Notes under the pieces: model-generated | What the model was told of the DNA's origin: nothing | What the model saw: the letters and a program-made list of their open reading frames with translations, nothing else | Databases searched by the model: none | Translations under genes and position numbers: made by a program | Shown here: positions 25,403 to 33,808 of the stretch, piece by piece | Position numbering within the stretch: the stretch's first letter is position 1 | How the letters are laid out: each line of letters opens with the position of its first letter | DNA from: Streptomyces antioxidans | Lineage (GTDB): Bacteria > Actinomycetota > Actinomycetes > Streptomycetales > Streptomycetaceae | Length of the DNA stretch: 64,000 bases | Assembly (NCBI RefSeq): GCF_000968685.2 | Contig: NZ_LAKD02000119.1 | Span: forward strand, 1 to 64,000 | Direction of reading: 5' to 3'

Positions 25403-26445
25403 ACTCCCCCGCCCCCACCGGGGCCGCCGGTGCGGACACCGGCCCCGCCCCGCTTCCGCTGATCGCGGTCACCATGGGCGATGGCGCCGGGATCGGACCC
25501 GAGGTGGTCGTCCCCGCGCTGCTCGACCCGGACACCCTGCGGCGCTGCCGCCCCGTGGCCATCGGGGACGCGGAGCGGCTGCGGCAGGCGGCCCGGCTGC
25601 GCGGCATCGCGTGCGAGGTCGTCACCGTGGCCGCGCCCGGCGACGCGGTGTTCACCCCGGGCCGGATCAACGTCATCGACCTCCGGCTGCTCCCCGCCGA
25701 TCTGCCCTGGGGCGAGCTCTCCCCGGTGGCCGGGGACGCGGCGTACCAGTACATACGGACCGCCGCCGAACTCGCCATGAGCGGGAGGGTGCAGGGCATC
25801 TGCACCGCGCCGCTCAACAAGCAGGCGCTGCACGCGGGCGGTCATGTCTTCCCCGGCCACACCGAGCTGCTGGCCCATCTCACCGGGGTCGGGGAGGTGT
25901 CGATGATGCTGGCCACCCCCGCGGTGAAGGTCATCCACGTCACCACCCACATCGGGCTCATCGACGCGGTGCGGAGGATCGAGCCCGGCCTGGTCGAGCG
26001 CACCGTGCGGCGCGGCCACGAGGCGATGGTCCGCGCGGGCACCCCCGCACCGGTGATCGGGGTGTGCGGGATCAATCCCCACGCCGGTGAGAACGGTCTG
26101 TTCGGCTACGGCGAGGAGGAGGAGAAGATCGTGCCCGCGCTGGAGGCGCTGCGCGCGGACGGCATCGACGCCCGCGGCCCGCTCCCCGCCGACACCGCCT
26201 TCTTCCTGGCCGGGCGCGGGGACTACGACCTGATCGTGGCGATGTACCACGACCAGGGGCACGGCCCGGTCAAGGTGCTGGGCCTGGAGGCCGGGGTCAA
26301 TCTGACCGTGGGCCTGCCGGTCATCCGCACCTCCGTCGACCACGGCACCGCCTTCGACATCGCGGGGACCGGCACGGCCGACGCCCGTAGCATGATCGAG
26401 GCACTGCGGCAGGCCGCCGCGATGTCACCGCCCCCCGCCCGCTGA
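25399..26445 (+). CDS. pdxA2: PdxA2-type 4-phospho-sugar-acid dehydrogenase
   Basis: A 348-residue NAD-dependent dehydrogenase of the PdxA family. It has the N-terminal VTMGDGAGIGPEVV, GICTAPLNKQALHAGG, FPGHTELLAHL, the metal-site histidines in VTTHIGL and YHDQGHGPVKVLG, and a C-terminal DHGTAFDIAGTGTAD. Paired with a DUF1537 kinase it fits the PdxA2 group, which oxidises 4-phosphothreonate or 4-phosphoerythronate; decarboxylation then gives dihydroxyacetone phosphate. It is unlikely to be the vitamin B6 enzyme, because actinobacteria generally use the Pdx1/Pdx2 route. Translationally coupled to the kinase. Confidence 0.88.
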   Translation: MNSPAPTGAAGADTGPAPLPLIAVTMGDGAGIGPEVVVPALLDPDTLRRCRPVAIGDAERLRQAARLRGIACEVVTVAAPGDAVFTPGRINVIDLRLLPADLPWGELSPVAGDAAYQYIRTAAELAMSGRVQGICTAPLNKQALHAGGHVFPGHTELLAHLTGVGEVSMMLATPAVKVIHVTTHIGLIDAVRRIEPGLVERTVRRGHEAMVRAGTPAPVIGVCGINPHAGENGLFGYGEEEEKIVPALEALRADGIDARGPLPADTAFFLAGRGDYDLIVAMYHDQGHGPVKVLGLEAGVNLTVGLPVIRTSVDHGTAFDIAGTGTADARSMIEALRQAAAMSPPPAR

Positions 26446-26536
26446 CGCGGAGGGCCACGGCGGCGAGGATCGCCCGCCGCCCCTCCCCACCGGGGTACGG
26501 CCGAGCCGCGCACATCATGCGCGGTCCGCACACCCG

Positions 26537-26548
26537 TCGTACGTACGA
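26537..26548. promoter_or_regulatory. 12-base palindrome TCGTACGTACGA
   Basis: Perfect palindrome in the gap between pdxA2 and the proline-rich gene. It shares the core CGTACGTACG with the palindrome at 11575-11586. Role unknown; a regulator site is possible. Confidence 0.35.
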
Positions 26549-26714
26549 TGTGGAATGAGCGAGGGTCTGGATCCCCGGGCTCTGGACCAGGATCCGGACC
26601 AGGAAGACGCCGCATGGCGGCGGCGACCGCCGAGACCATGCGTATACCCCGGGGGACCGGGGCACCCGCCCCGGAAGTGACGTGGCCACCAGCCCAAGAG
26701 CTTTGGAGGACACC

Positions 26715-27008
26715 GTGGCACGGCAGACCGACCCGACGCCCATCCACCCGACGCTGCGAGATCCCGGGCCGCCGTCTCCGACCCCGTCGCCCGGTCCGGG
26801 CGGTCCCGAACCGGGTCCCGCACCGGGCCCCGTGCCCGGACCGCCCCCGGGCCCGCCGCCCGACCCGATCCCCACCCCTCCGCCCGAGCCGCCGCCGAGC
26901 CCCACGCCCGGCCCCGCACCGGACCCGTCCCCCGACCCGGTGCCCAAGCCGCCGGGACCGGATCCGGTCCCGGACCCCTCACCGGCGCCAGGACCCCTGA
27001 CCCGGTGA
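26715..27008 (+). CDS. Proline-rich small protein
   Basis: A 97-residue protein starting at GTG with GGAGGA four bases upstream. After MARQTDPTPIHPTLRDPG it is almost wholly PxP, PGP and PDP units (more than one third proline) with no hydrophobic segment. No catalytic motif or family is recognised. The good ribosome site and a conventional N-terminus argue that it is made, but low-complexity GC-rich DNA can mimic a gene. Synthesis of such polyproline runs normally needs elongation factor P. Confidence 0.5.
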   Translation: MARQTDPTPIHPTLRDPGPPSPTPSPGPGGPEPGPAPGPVPGPPPGPPPDPIPTPPPEPPPSPTPGPAPDPSPDPVPKPPGPDPVPDPSPAPGPLTR

Positions 27009-27144
27009 GCTCCCTCGGCCCGGTGACCGCCGTGACCAGGTGAGTCACCGGGCCGGTGAGTGCCCGGGTGGCGTAACAGCGGTGAGTGCCGCGGCGGCCG
27101 GGATGAGATCGTCGGACGCAACCGGACCGGCAAAGGAGAAGCAG

Positions 27145-28113
27145 ATGGCCACCACCGCTCCGGCCCGCCCCGTCCTCGAACCCGCCGCCGCGGCCTTCGC
27201 CGAGGCCACCGCCAAACCGCCGTATCCGTACCAGGTGCCGCCCGCCGAGGGTCGCCGCACCCTCGACGAGGTGCAGTCGGGCGAGGTGCCCAAACGCGAG
27301 GTGGACGAGGAGTGGATCAGCGTCGGTGGCATCCCGGCGGGCGGTGTCCGAGCGCGGATCGTGCGGCCTCCGAAGGCCGTCGGCACCCTTCCCGTGATTC
27401 TCTACATCCACGGCGCGGGCTGGGTGTTCGGCAACGCCCACACCCATGACCGGCTGGTCCGGGAGCTGGCGGTGCGGGTGGGCGCCGCGGTCATCTTCCC
27501 CGAGTACGACCTCTCCCCCGAGGCCCACTACCCGGTGGCGCTGGAGCAGAGTTACGCGGTGGGCCAGTGGATCGTGGCGCACGGCGAGGGCGCGGGGCTC
27601 GACGCCTCCCGGATCGCGGTGGCCGGGGACTCCGTCGGCGGCAACATGGCCATCGCCCTCACCCTGCTCGCCAAGGAGCGCGGCGATCTGCCGCTGGTGC
27701 GGCAGGTGCTCTTCTACCCGGTGACCAACGCCGCCTTCGACACCGGCTCCTACGAGCAGTTCGCCGAGGGCTTCTACCTCACCCGTGAGGCGATGAAGTG
27801 GTTCTGGGACCAGTACACCACCGACCCGGCACAGCGCTCCGAGATCACCGCCTCCCCGCTGCGCGCCACCCCCGACCAGCTCGCCGGGCTGCCGCCCGCC
27901 CTCGTCATCACCGGCGAGGCGGATGTGCTGCGCGACGAGGGCGAGGCGTACGCGGCCGGGCTGCGGGAGGCCGGGGTGCCGGTCACCGCCCTGCGGATGC
28001 AGGGGATCATCCATGACTTCGTGATGCTGGACGCGCTCCGCGACACCCGGGCCGCACGGGCGGCGCTGACCCTGGCCGTGGACACCCTGCGGGACTCACT
28101 GGGCACCGCCTGA
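27145..28113 (+). CDS. Alpha/beta-hydrolase, HSL-type esterase
   Basis: A 322-residue cytoplasmic carboxylesterase of the hormone-sensitive-lipase group. The oxyanion motif reads HGAGW (usually HGGGW), the nucleophile elbow is GDSVGG, the acid is in EADVLRDE and the base is in IIHDF. The substrate is probably a short-chain ester. AAGGAG lies seven bases before the ATG. It stands alone, with a terminator-like hairpin just after the stop. Confidence 0.92.
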   Translation: MATTAPARPVLEPAAAAFAEATAKPPYPYQVPPAEGRRTLDEVQSGEVPKREVDEEWISVGGIPAGGVRARIVRPPKAVGTLPVILYIHGAGWVFGNAHTHDRLVRELAVRVGAAVIFPEYDLSPEAHYPVALEQSYAVGQWIVAHGEGAGLDASRIAVAGDSVGGNMAIALTLLAKERGDLPLVRQVLFYPVTNAAFDTGSYEQFAEGFYLTREAMKWFWDQYTTDPAQRSEITASPLRATPDQLAGLPPALVITGEADVLRDEGEAYAAGLREAGVPVTALRMQGIIHDFVMLDALRDTRAARAALTLAVDTLRDSLGTA

Positions 28114-28116
28114 AAA

Positions 28117-28135
28117 CCCCGCCGGAAATGCGGGG
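28117..28135. terminator. Short hairpin terminator between convergent genes
   Basis: CCCCGC / GCGGGG with a 7-base loop; AAAA to its left gives a U-run on the minus strand, so it best serves the HhH-GPD gene. Confidence 0.65.
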
Positions 28136-28161
28136 CGAAGTCCCGCCCCGAGAGGCCCGCC

Positions 28162-28752
28162 TCAGGCGCCGCCCTTCGCCTGCTTCGCCTGCCGCTTGAG
28201 CTCCTGCTTATGGGCGCGGACCTTGTCCAGCGACTCGGGCCCGGTGATGTCGGCCACCGAGCGGTACGCGCCCTCCCCGCCGTACGCCCCGGCCGCCTCG
28301 CGCCAGCCCTCCGGCCGCACCCCCATCCGCTTGCCCAGCAGCGCGACGAAGATCTGCGCCTTCTGCTTGCCGAAGCCGGGCAGTTCGTGCAGGCGCCGGA
28401 GCAGCTCCTGGCCGGAGGGGACATCGCGCCACAGGGCGGCCGGGTCGCCCCCGTAGTGCTCGGCCAGATACCGGCACAGCTGCTGGATGCGCCCCGCCAT
28501 CGAGCCCGGGTAGCGATGCACGGCGGGCTTCTCCGACAGCAGCGCGGCGAACCCCTCGGGGTCCTGCGCGGCGATCTCCTGGGCGTCCAGGTCGTCCCTG
28601 CCCAGGCGCCGCGCGATGGTGTACGGACCGGAGAACGCCCATTCCATGGGCACCTGCTGGTCGAGCAGCATCCCGATCATCAGGGCCAGGGGGTCGCGCC
28701 CGAGCAGGGCGTCCGCCTCGGGCTGCTGGGCGAGACGAAGACGTGCGTTCAT
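28162..28752 (-). CDS. HhH-GPD-type base-excision repair protein
   Basis: A 196-residue protein of the HhH-GPD DNA glycosylase superfamily. The helix-hairpin-helix reads LHELPGFGKQKAQIFVALLGKR, a variant of the LPGVGxxTA motif, and there is a basic Lys/Gln-rich tail. The catalytic Lys/Asp of EndoIII-type enzymes is not obvious to me, so the lesion specificity is open. The N-terminal LIGMLLDQQ-like segment (LMIGMLLDQQVPMEWAF) is typical. It lies upstream of, and divergent from, a SigB-type sigma factor gene. Confidence 0.82.
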   Translation of the reverse strand: MNARLRLAQQPEADALLGRDPLALMIGMLLDQQVPMEWAFSGPYTIARRLGRDDLDAQEIAAQDPEGFAALLSEKPAVHRYPGSMAGRIQQLCRYLAEHYGGDPAALWRDVPSGQELLRRLHELPGFGKQKAQIFVALLGKRMGVRPEGWREAAGAYGGEGAYRSVADITGPESLDKVRAHKQELKRQAKQAKGGA

Positions 28753-28913
28753 CCTGTGGGGATACCCCGCCGCAAGCGCAACCAAGCACCGTAAACCTGC
28801 ATACCACCCAAAGGCGCCTATACCATCACCAATTTGGTCGAATTGCGAGGCATGAGGGCGCATGCGAATCTGGTGGCGACCGCCGTGACATCGGACCACG
28901 GAGGCGAGTGACC

Positions 28914-29699
28914 ATGTCAGCAACCGCGACTCGCCAACGACGCCATGACGACACTCCCGACACCGGCGGTGCCTTCCTGCGTCTGTCCCGGCTCCCATCC
29001 GGGCCCGAACGCGACGCGCTGCGCGAGGCGATCATCTGCGCCTGGCTGCCCGTCGCCAAACGCCTTGCGCTGCGCTTCCGCAACAAGGGCGAGAACATGG
29101 AGGACCTTACCCAGGTCGCCTCGCTGGCCCTGGTGAAAGCCGTCGACCGCTACGACCCCGACCTCGGCCATGCCTTCCCCTCCTATGCGATCCCCGTCAT
29201 CACGGGCGAGCTCAAGCGCCACTTCCGCGACTATCTGTGGACCCTGCACATCCCCCGCAACATCCAGGAGGTCCGCTCCCGCACCCGCTCCGCGCGCGAC
29301 GCGCTGGAGCAGGAGCTCGGCGGGCGCACCCCGACCGTCCACGAGATCTGCCTGCGCACCGGTATGCCCCAGGAGGATGTGAAGGCCGGTCTGGAGGCCA
29401 GCGCCTCCTGCACCCCGCTCTCCCTCAACGCCGCGGTCCAGGGCGCCGAGGAGCGGCTGCTCGCCGAGACGGTGGGCGCGGACGACGCCGCGATCGAACG
29501 CGTCGTCAACCGCGAGGCGCTGCGGGTGCTCATCGCCGAGCTGTCGGAGCAGGACCGCTACGTCCTCTATCTGAGGTTCTTCGCGGGGCTTTCGCAGAGC
29601 CAGATCGGTGAGATCCTGGGCTTCTCCCAAATGCACATATCCCGCAGGCTCTCCCGGCTCTACAGCGAGCTGCGGCAAGGGCTCATGGCCTACGCCTAG
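28914..29699 (+). CDS. SigB/SigF-family alternative sigma factor
   Basis: A 261-residue sigma factor of the stress/sporulation SigB-SigF group with regions 2, 3 and 4. Region 2 is MEDLTQVASLALVKAVDRYDP and PSYAIPVITGELKRHFRDY, region 3 is TVHEICLRTGMPQEDV, and region 4 is YVLYLRFFAGLSQSQIGEIL with QMHISRRLSRL. GGAGG sits nine bases before the ATG. Streptomyces carry several paralogues (SigB, F, G, H and others). No dedicated anti-sigma gene is adjacent, though an HATPase gene and a PP2C phosphatase gene occur 5-12 kb away. Confidence 0.92.
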   Translation: MSATATRQRRHDDTPDTGGAFLRLSRLPSGPERDALREAIICAWLPVAKRLALRFRNKGENMEDLTQVASLALVKAVDRYDPDLGHAFPSYAIPVITGELKRHFRDYLWTLHIPRNIQEVRSRTRSARDALEQELGGRTPTVHEICLRTGMPQEDVKAGLEASASCTPLSLNAAVQGAEERLLAETVGADDAAIERVVNREALRVLIAELSEQDRYVLYLRFFAGLSQSQIGEILGFSQMHISRRLSRLYSELRQGLMAYA

Positions 29700-29777
29700 C
29701 GACCGCGACCGGCGACAGCGACAGCCAGCCGCCCGGCGGCAGCACCAGCCCGCGCAACCCCCGGCAGGAGGTGGCCG

Positions 29778-30446
29778 ATGCGCTCCGAGACCGCCCGTAT
29801 CGCCGCGGACGACGCCATGCTCGTGGGCGATCTGGCCCTTCCCGAGCAGCCCATCGGCGTCGTCGCGTTCGCCCACGGCAGCGGCAGTTCCCGGCACAGC
29901 CCGCGCAACCGCGCGGTGGCCGGGGTGCTGCAGGACGCGGATCTGGCCACCCTGCTGTTCGATCTGCTCACCGAGGCCGAGGAGCGGATGGACGCGATCA
30001 CCGCCGAACTGCGCTTCGACATACCCCTGTTGGGCCGTCGGCTGGTGGCCGCGGTGAACTGGCTCGACGGGCATCCGGCCACCTCCGGGCTGCCGGTGGG
30101 CCTTTTCGGCGCCAGTACGGGCGCGGCGGCGGCGCTGACGGCCGCCGCGGAGCGGCCGGAGCGGGTGGCGGCCGTGGTCTCCCGCGGCGGGCGGCCCGAT
30201 CTCGCGGGCGGCGCGCTGAACCGGGTACGGGCGCCGGTGCTGCTCATCGTGGGCGGCGACGACCACGAGGTGCTGCGCCTCAACCAGCAGGCGGCCGCCA
30301 TGCTCGCCGCCCCGCAGGAGATCCAAGTGGTGCCCGGGGCGAGCCACCTCTTCGAGGAGCCCGGCGCCCTGGAGCAGGCCGCGCAGGCGGCGCGCGACTG
30401 GTTCGTACGGATGGCCAAGCGCCCGGCCCGCGGCGGCAGGCGCTGA
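29778..30446 (+). CDS. Dienelactone-hydrolase-like alpha/beta-hydrolase
   Basis: A 222-residue cytoplasmic hydrolase. HGSGSSRHSPRN near residue 33 is the oxyanion segment, GLFGASTGAAAAL holds the nucleophile Ser (GxSxG), VGGDDHEVL the acid and GASHLFEEPG the His. This subgroup is often fused or linked to phosphoribosyltransferases and encoded near stress genes. AGGAGGTGG lies before the ATG. It follows the SigB-type gene by 78 bases and may share its transcript. Confidence 0.88.
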   Translation: MRSETARIAADDAMLVGDLALPEQPIGVVAFAHGSGSSRHSPRNRAVAGVLQDADLATLLFDLLTEAEERMDAITAELRFDIPLLGRRLVAAVNWLDGHPATSGLPVGLFGASTGAAAALTAAAERPERVAAVVSRGGRPDLAGGALNRVRAPVLLIVGGDDHEVLRLNQQAAAMLAAPQEIQVVPGASHLFEEPGALEQAAQAARDWFVRMAKRPARGGRR

Positions 30447-30508
30447 CGCACGACGGCCAGCGGGGACGCCTGCGGGCGGCTGTTTCCCCACCCCGCCCCT
30501 GCCCACAA

Positions 30509-30525
30509 CCGGGGCTCCGCCCCGG
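30509..30525. terminator. Hairpin between convergent genes
   Basis: CCGGGG / CCCCGG with a 5-base loop, midway between the convergent hydrolase and DNA ligase genes; no U-run. Confidence 0.5.
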
Positions 30526-30553
30526 ACCCCGGGAGCCCCTGCCCGCTCGGCGG

Positions 30554-31627
30554 TTACGTGTCCGCCGCCGAGCCCAGTACCTGGCGCAGATCGTAGGAGA
30601 CCGGCTCCTCCAACTGGTCGTAGGTGCACTGTGCCGGCTCGCGGTCCGGCCGCCAGCGGCGGAAGCGTGCGGTGTGCCGGAAGCGGCCGCTCTGCATGTG
30701 GTCGTAGGCCACCTCGCACACCCGCTCCGGGCGCAGCGGCACCCACGACAGGTCCTTGACCCCGGTCCAGCGGCTGGGCGCGCCCGGCATCCGGCCCCGG
30801 GCGTGGGCCTCCTCGCGCGCCCAGTCGGCCCACGGGTGGCCCTCGACGGTCGCCATGCGCAGCGGTTCCAGCTCGGCCAGCAGCTCCTGGCGGCGGCGCG
30901 CGGAGAAGGCGGCGCTGACGCCCACGTGCTGGAGGCGGCCGGTGTCGTCGTACAGGCCGAGCAGCAGGGAGCCGATGCCCTGGCCGGACTTGTGGACGCG
31001 GTATCCGGCCACCACACAGTCGGCGGTGCGCTCGTGCTTGACCTTGACCATCACCCGCTCGCCGGGGCGGTAGCGGAGGTCGGGGCTCTTGGCCACCACT
31101 CCGTCGAGCCCCGCCCCCTCGTAACTCTCGAACCACCGCCGGGCCACCTCGAGATCGTCCGTGCAGGGGGCGAGGTGCACCGGGTCCCGGGCGTGGCGCA
31201 GCGCCTCGGTGAGCGCCGCGCGGCGTTCGCCCTGCGGGGCCTCCAGCAGCGAGACGTCGCCGAGGGCGAGGAGGTCGAAGGCGACGAAACTGGCCGGGGT
31301 GTGCTCCGCCAGCATCCGCACCCGGGAGTCGGCGGGGTGGATCCGCTCCAGGAGGGCGTCGAAGTCCAGCCGCCCGCCGCGCACGATGACGATCTCGCCG
31401 TCCAGGACGCAGCGCGGCGGGAGGTTGGCGAGCAGCGCCCCGGCCAGTTCGGGGAAGTAGCGGGTGAGCGGCTTGGTGGTGCGGCTGCCGATCTCGATCT
31501 CGTCCCCGTCGCGGAAGACGATGGCCCGGAAGCCGTCCCATTTGCCCTCGTAGACCATCCCCGGCGGGATCGTGGAAACGGCCTTGGCGAGCATCGGTTC
31601 GACGGGAGGCATCACCGGAAGGTCCAT
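30554..31627 (-). CDS. ATP-dependent DNA ligase (LigD ligase-domain type)
   Basis: A 357-residue stand-alone ATP-dependent ligase. The adenylation motif is KWDGFR (KxDGxR, Lys about 29), with downstream motifs CVLDGEIV, VAFDLLALG, GLDGVVAKS and MVKVKHERTADCVV, and an OB-fold C-terminus (YDDTGRLQHVGVSAAF). It probably seals ends in non-homologous end joining with the divergent polymerase gene and a Ku encoded elsewhere. The ATG at 31627 has no ribosome site; CACAAT eight bases upstream looks like a -10 of a leaderless transcript. Confidence 0.92.
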   Translation of the reverse strand: MDLPVMPPVEPMLAKAVSTIPPGMVYEGKWDGFRAIVFRDGDEIEIGSRTTKPLTRYFPELAGALLANLPPRCVLDGEIVIVRGGRLDFDALLERIHPADSRVRMLAEHTPASFVAFDLLALGDVSLLEAPQGERRAALTEALRHARDPVHLAPCTDDLEVARRWFESYEGAGLDGVVAKSPDLRYRPGERVMVKVKHERTADCVVAGYRVHKSGQGIGSLLLGLYDDTGRLQHVGVSAAFSARRRQELLAELEPLRMATVEGHPWADWAREEAHARGRMPGAPSRWTGVKDLSWVPLRPERVCEVAYDHMQSGRFRHTARFRRWRPDREPAQCTYDQLEEPVSYDLRQVLGSAADT

Positions 31628-31706
31628 GACGTCCGATTGTGCTCCCGTGCGGGCCCGCGCGCCCGCCGGGAGGCGGCCCCGGGCGGGCGGGCCTAGCGTG
31701 TCCGGT
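31628..31706. promoter_or_regulatory. Divergent promoters of the end-joining genes
   Basis: Within 79 bases, CACAAT (minus strand, 31636-31641) is eight bases before the ligase ATG, and TAGCGT (plus strand, about 31694-31699) is seven bases before the polymerase ATG. Both genes lack ribosome sites, so both look leaderless and face away from each other. Confidence 0.55.
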
Positions 31707-32711
31707 ATGGGAGAGTCGGTGGAGCTCACGGTCGGCGGTCGCACGGTGCGGGTGACCAACCCCGGGAAGGTGTACTTCCCGGAGCGCGGGTTCACCAAGC
31801 TGGACCTCGCCCGCTACTACCTGGCGGTAGGTGAGGGCGCGCTGCGGGCGCTGCGGGACCGGCCGACGACGCTGGAGCGCTATCCGGACGGGGTGGACGG
31901 GGAGTCGTTCTTCCAGAAGCGGGCCCCGAAGAACCTCCCGGAGTGGATTCCGACCGGCCGGATCTCCTTCCCCAGCGGGCGGCACGCGGACGAGATCTGC
32001 CCGACCGAGACGGCCGCCGTGGTGTGGGCGGCGAACCTGGGCAGCCTGACCTTCCATCCGTGGCCGGTGCGGCGCGTGGACACCGAACACCCCGATGAGC
32101 TGCGGATCGACCTCGATCCGCAGCCGGGCACCGGCTACGAGGACGCGGTGCGGGCCGCGGCAGAGCTGCGCGAGGTGCTGGACGGGCTGGGGCTGCGCGG
32201 ATGGCCCAAGACCTCGGGCGGCCGGGGGCTGCACGTCTTCGTCCCGATCGCACCGGAATGGACCTTCACCCAGGTGCGGCGGTCCGCGATCGCGATCGCG
32301 CGGGAGCTGGAGCGGCGCGCTCCGGATCGGGTCACCACCAAGTGGTGGAAGGAGGAGCGCGGCGAGAAGATCTTCGTGGACTACAACCAGACCGCCCGCG
32401 ACCGCACCATCGCCAGCGCCTATTCGGTGCGCCCCCACCCCCATGCCCCGGTCTCCGCGCCGCTGCGCTGGGAAGAGGTCCCGGACGCCAGGCCGCGCGA
32501 CTTCGACCTGGCCACCATGCCGGTGCGCTACCGCGAGCTGGGCGATGTGCACGCGGACATGGATGAGTACACCTTCCGTCTGGAGGCCGCGCTGGAGCTG
32601 GCCGCGCGGGACGAGCGGGAGCACGGTCTGGGCGACCTCCCGTATCCGCCGGAGCATCCGAAGGTGAAGGGCGAGCCGAAGCGGGTGCAGCCGAGCCGAG
32701 CCAAGAAGTGA
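31707..32711 (+). CDS. LigD-type primase-polymerase for non-homologous end joining
   Basis: A 334-residue archaeo-eukaryotic-primase-like polymerase, the PolDom of LigD as a separate protein. Landmarks are NPGKVYFPERGFTKLDLARYY, FFQKRAPKN, LRIDLDPQPG (the DxD metal-binding aspartates), TSGGRGLHVFVP, and KIFVDYNQTARDRTIASAYS. It adds or fills nucleotides, preferably ribonucleotides in known relatives, at broken ends before ligation. Streptomyces commonly split ligase and polymerase domains into separate genes, as here. Confidence 0.93.
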   Translation: MGESVELTVGGRTVRVTNPGKVYFPERGFTKLDLARYYLAVGEGALRALRDRPTTLERYPDGVDGESFFQKRAPKNLPEWIPTGRISFPSGRHADEICPTETAAVVWAANLGSLTFHPWPVRRVDTEHPDELRIDLDPQPGTGYEDAVRAAAELREVLDGLGLRGWPKTSGGRGLHVFVPIAPEWTFTQVRRSAIAIARELERRAPDRVTTKWWKEERGEKIFVDYNQTARDRTIASAYSVRPHPHAPVSAPLRWEEVPDARPRDFDLATMPVRYRELGDVHADMDEYTFRLEAALELAARDEREHGLGDLPYPPEHPKVKGEPKRVQPSRAKK

Positions 32712-32745
32712 TGGCCGGATCGAACCCGTCTGCGAGAATCGCGCC

Positions 32746-33741
32746 ATGTCCGTCTTCACCCACCCCGGCCGCCATCGGGTGGCGGTGCTGGTCCGCCACG
32801 GTCTGCTGCCGTTCGAGCTGGGCATCGCGCACCGGCTGTTCGGCCGGGCCGTATCGGCCGCGGGCGAGCCGCTGTACGAGGTGGTGACCTGTGCGCTGAT
32901 CCCCGGTGAGGTGCGTACGGACTCCGACGTCACGATGAACGTGGCACACGGCCCGGAGGCACTGGCCGAGGCCGACACCGCGCTCGTCCCGGCCGCCAAC
33001 GAACCGGACGCGCCACAGACCGAGGGCAGGCTGGACGCCCCGCTCACCGGCGCCTTCGCCCGGATCCGCCCCGGGGCCCGGATCGCCTCGATCTGCACGG
33101 GGGCGTTCGTCCTTGCGGCGGCGGGGCTGCTGGACGGCCGCCGGGCGACCACCCACTGGCAGGAGGCGGACCGGTTCCGGGAGCTGTTCCCTGCCGTCGC
33201 ACTCGACCCGGACGTCCTCTACGCGGACGAGGGCGAGGTGCTGACCTCGGCCGGGGACGCCGCCGGTATCGATCTGATCCTCCATATGATCCGGCGGGAC
33301 CACGGCGCGGCGGTGGCGGGCGAGGTGGCCCGCGGCTCGGTGGTGGCCCCGCACCGCGACGGCGGCCAGGCGCAGTTCATCCGGCGGCCGGTGCCGGAGC
33401 GGCGCGGCGGCTCCACGGGGGCGGCCCGCGCCTGGGCGCTGACCCGGCTGGACCGGCCGCTGTCCCTGCGGGAGCTGGCCGCGCGGGAGTCGATGAGCGT
33501 ACGGACCTTCTCCCGGCGATTCCGGGACGAGGTGGGCATGACCCCGGTGCAGTGGCTGACCCAGCGGCGCCTGGAGCGTGCCCGGCAGCTGCTGGAGGAG
33601 AGCGATCTGCCGGTGGACCGGATCGCGGCGGACGCGGGCTTCGGCACCGCCGCCTCGCTGCGGCAGCATCTGCACACCGCCCTCGGGGTGTCACCGAGCG
33701 CCTACCGCGCCACGTTCCGGGGCAGCGCCGCGCGCCCCTAG
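32746..33741 (+). CDS. GlxA-type AraC regulator with DJ-1/PfpI domain
   Basis: A 331-residue regulator. Residues 8-185 form a DJ-1/PfpI amidotransferase-like sensor with the Cys elbow in IASICTGAFVLAAAGLLDGRR; residues about 225-325 form an AraC double helix-turn-helix (RELAARESMSVRTFSRRFRDE, VDRIAADAGFGTAASLRQHL). The group often controls nitrogen or amine metabolism, or detoxification; the target is unknown. It is 34 bases after the polymerase gene. GAGAAT (32733-32738) ends seven bases before the ATG, so it may have its own leaderless promoter. Confidence 0.9.
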   Translation: MSVFTHPGRHRVAVLVRHGLLPFELGIAHRLFGRAVSAAGEPLYEVVTCALIPGEVRTDSDVTMNVAHGPEALAEADTALVPAANEPDAPQTEGRLDAPLTGAFARIRPGARIASICTGAFVLAAAGLLDGRRATTHWQEADRFRELFPAVALDPDVLYADEGEVLTSAGDAAGIDLILHMIRRDHGAAVAGEVARGSVVAPHRDGGQAQFIRRPVPERRGGSTGAARAWALTRLDRPLSLRELAARESMSVRTFSRRFRDEVGMTPVQWLTQRRLERARQLLEESDLPVDRIAADAGFGTAASLRQHLHTALGVSPSAYRATFRGSAARP

Positions 33742-33748
33742 GGGGTCC

Positions 33749-33767
33749 GGCGGGGCTTTCCCCCGCC
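33749..33767. terminator. Hairpin terminator between convergent genes
   Basis: GGCGGGG / CCCCGCC with a 5-base loop just after the AraC-type stop and before the phosphatase stop. Confidence 0.6.
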
Positions 33768-33808
33768 CCTTCCCGCGGAGCGCCTGGCGGCGGGCCGTCC
33801 ACGGCTCG

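Noticed and set aside
26321..27133. Glycine-rich protein on the minus strand
   Set aside because: It is the reverse complement of the proline codons of the plus-strand small gene and of pdxA2; no ribosome site.
28917..33152. A 1411-codon open frame on the minus strand
   Set aside because: It runs antisense to, or out of frame with, several well-recognised genes (sigma factor, hydrolase, polymerase). Long stop-free shadow frames are expected at this GC content.
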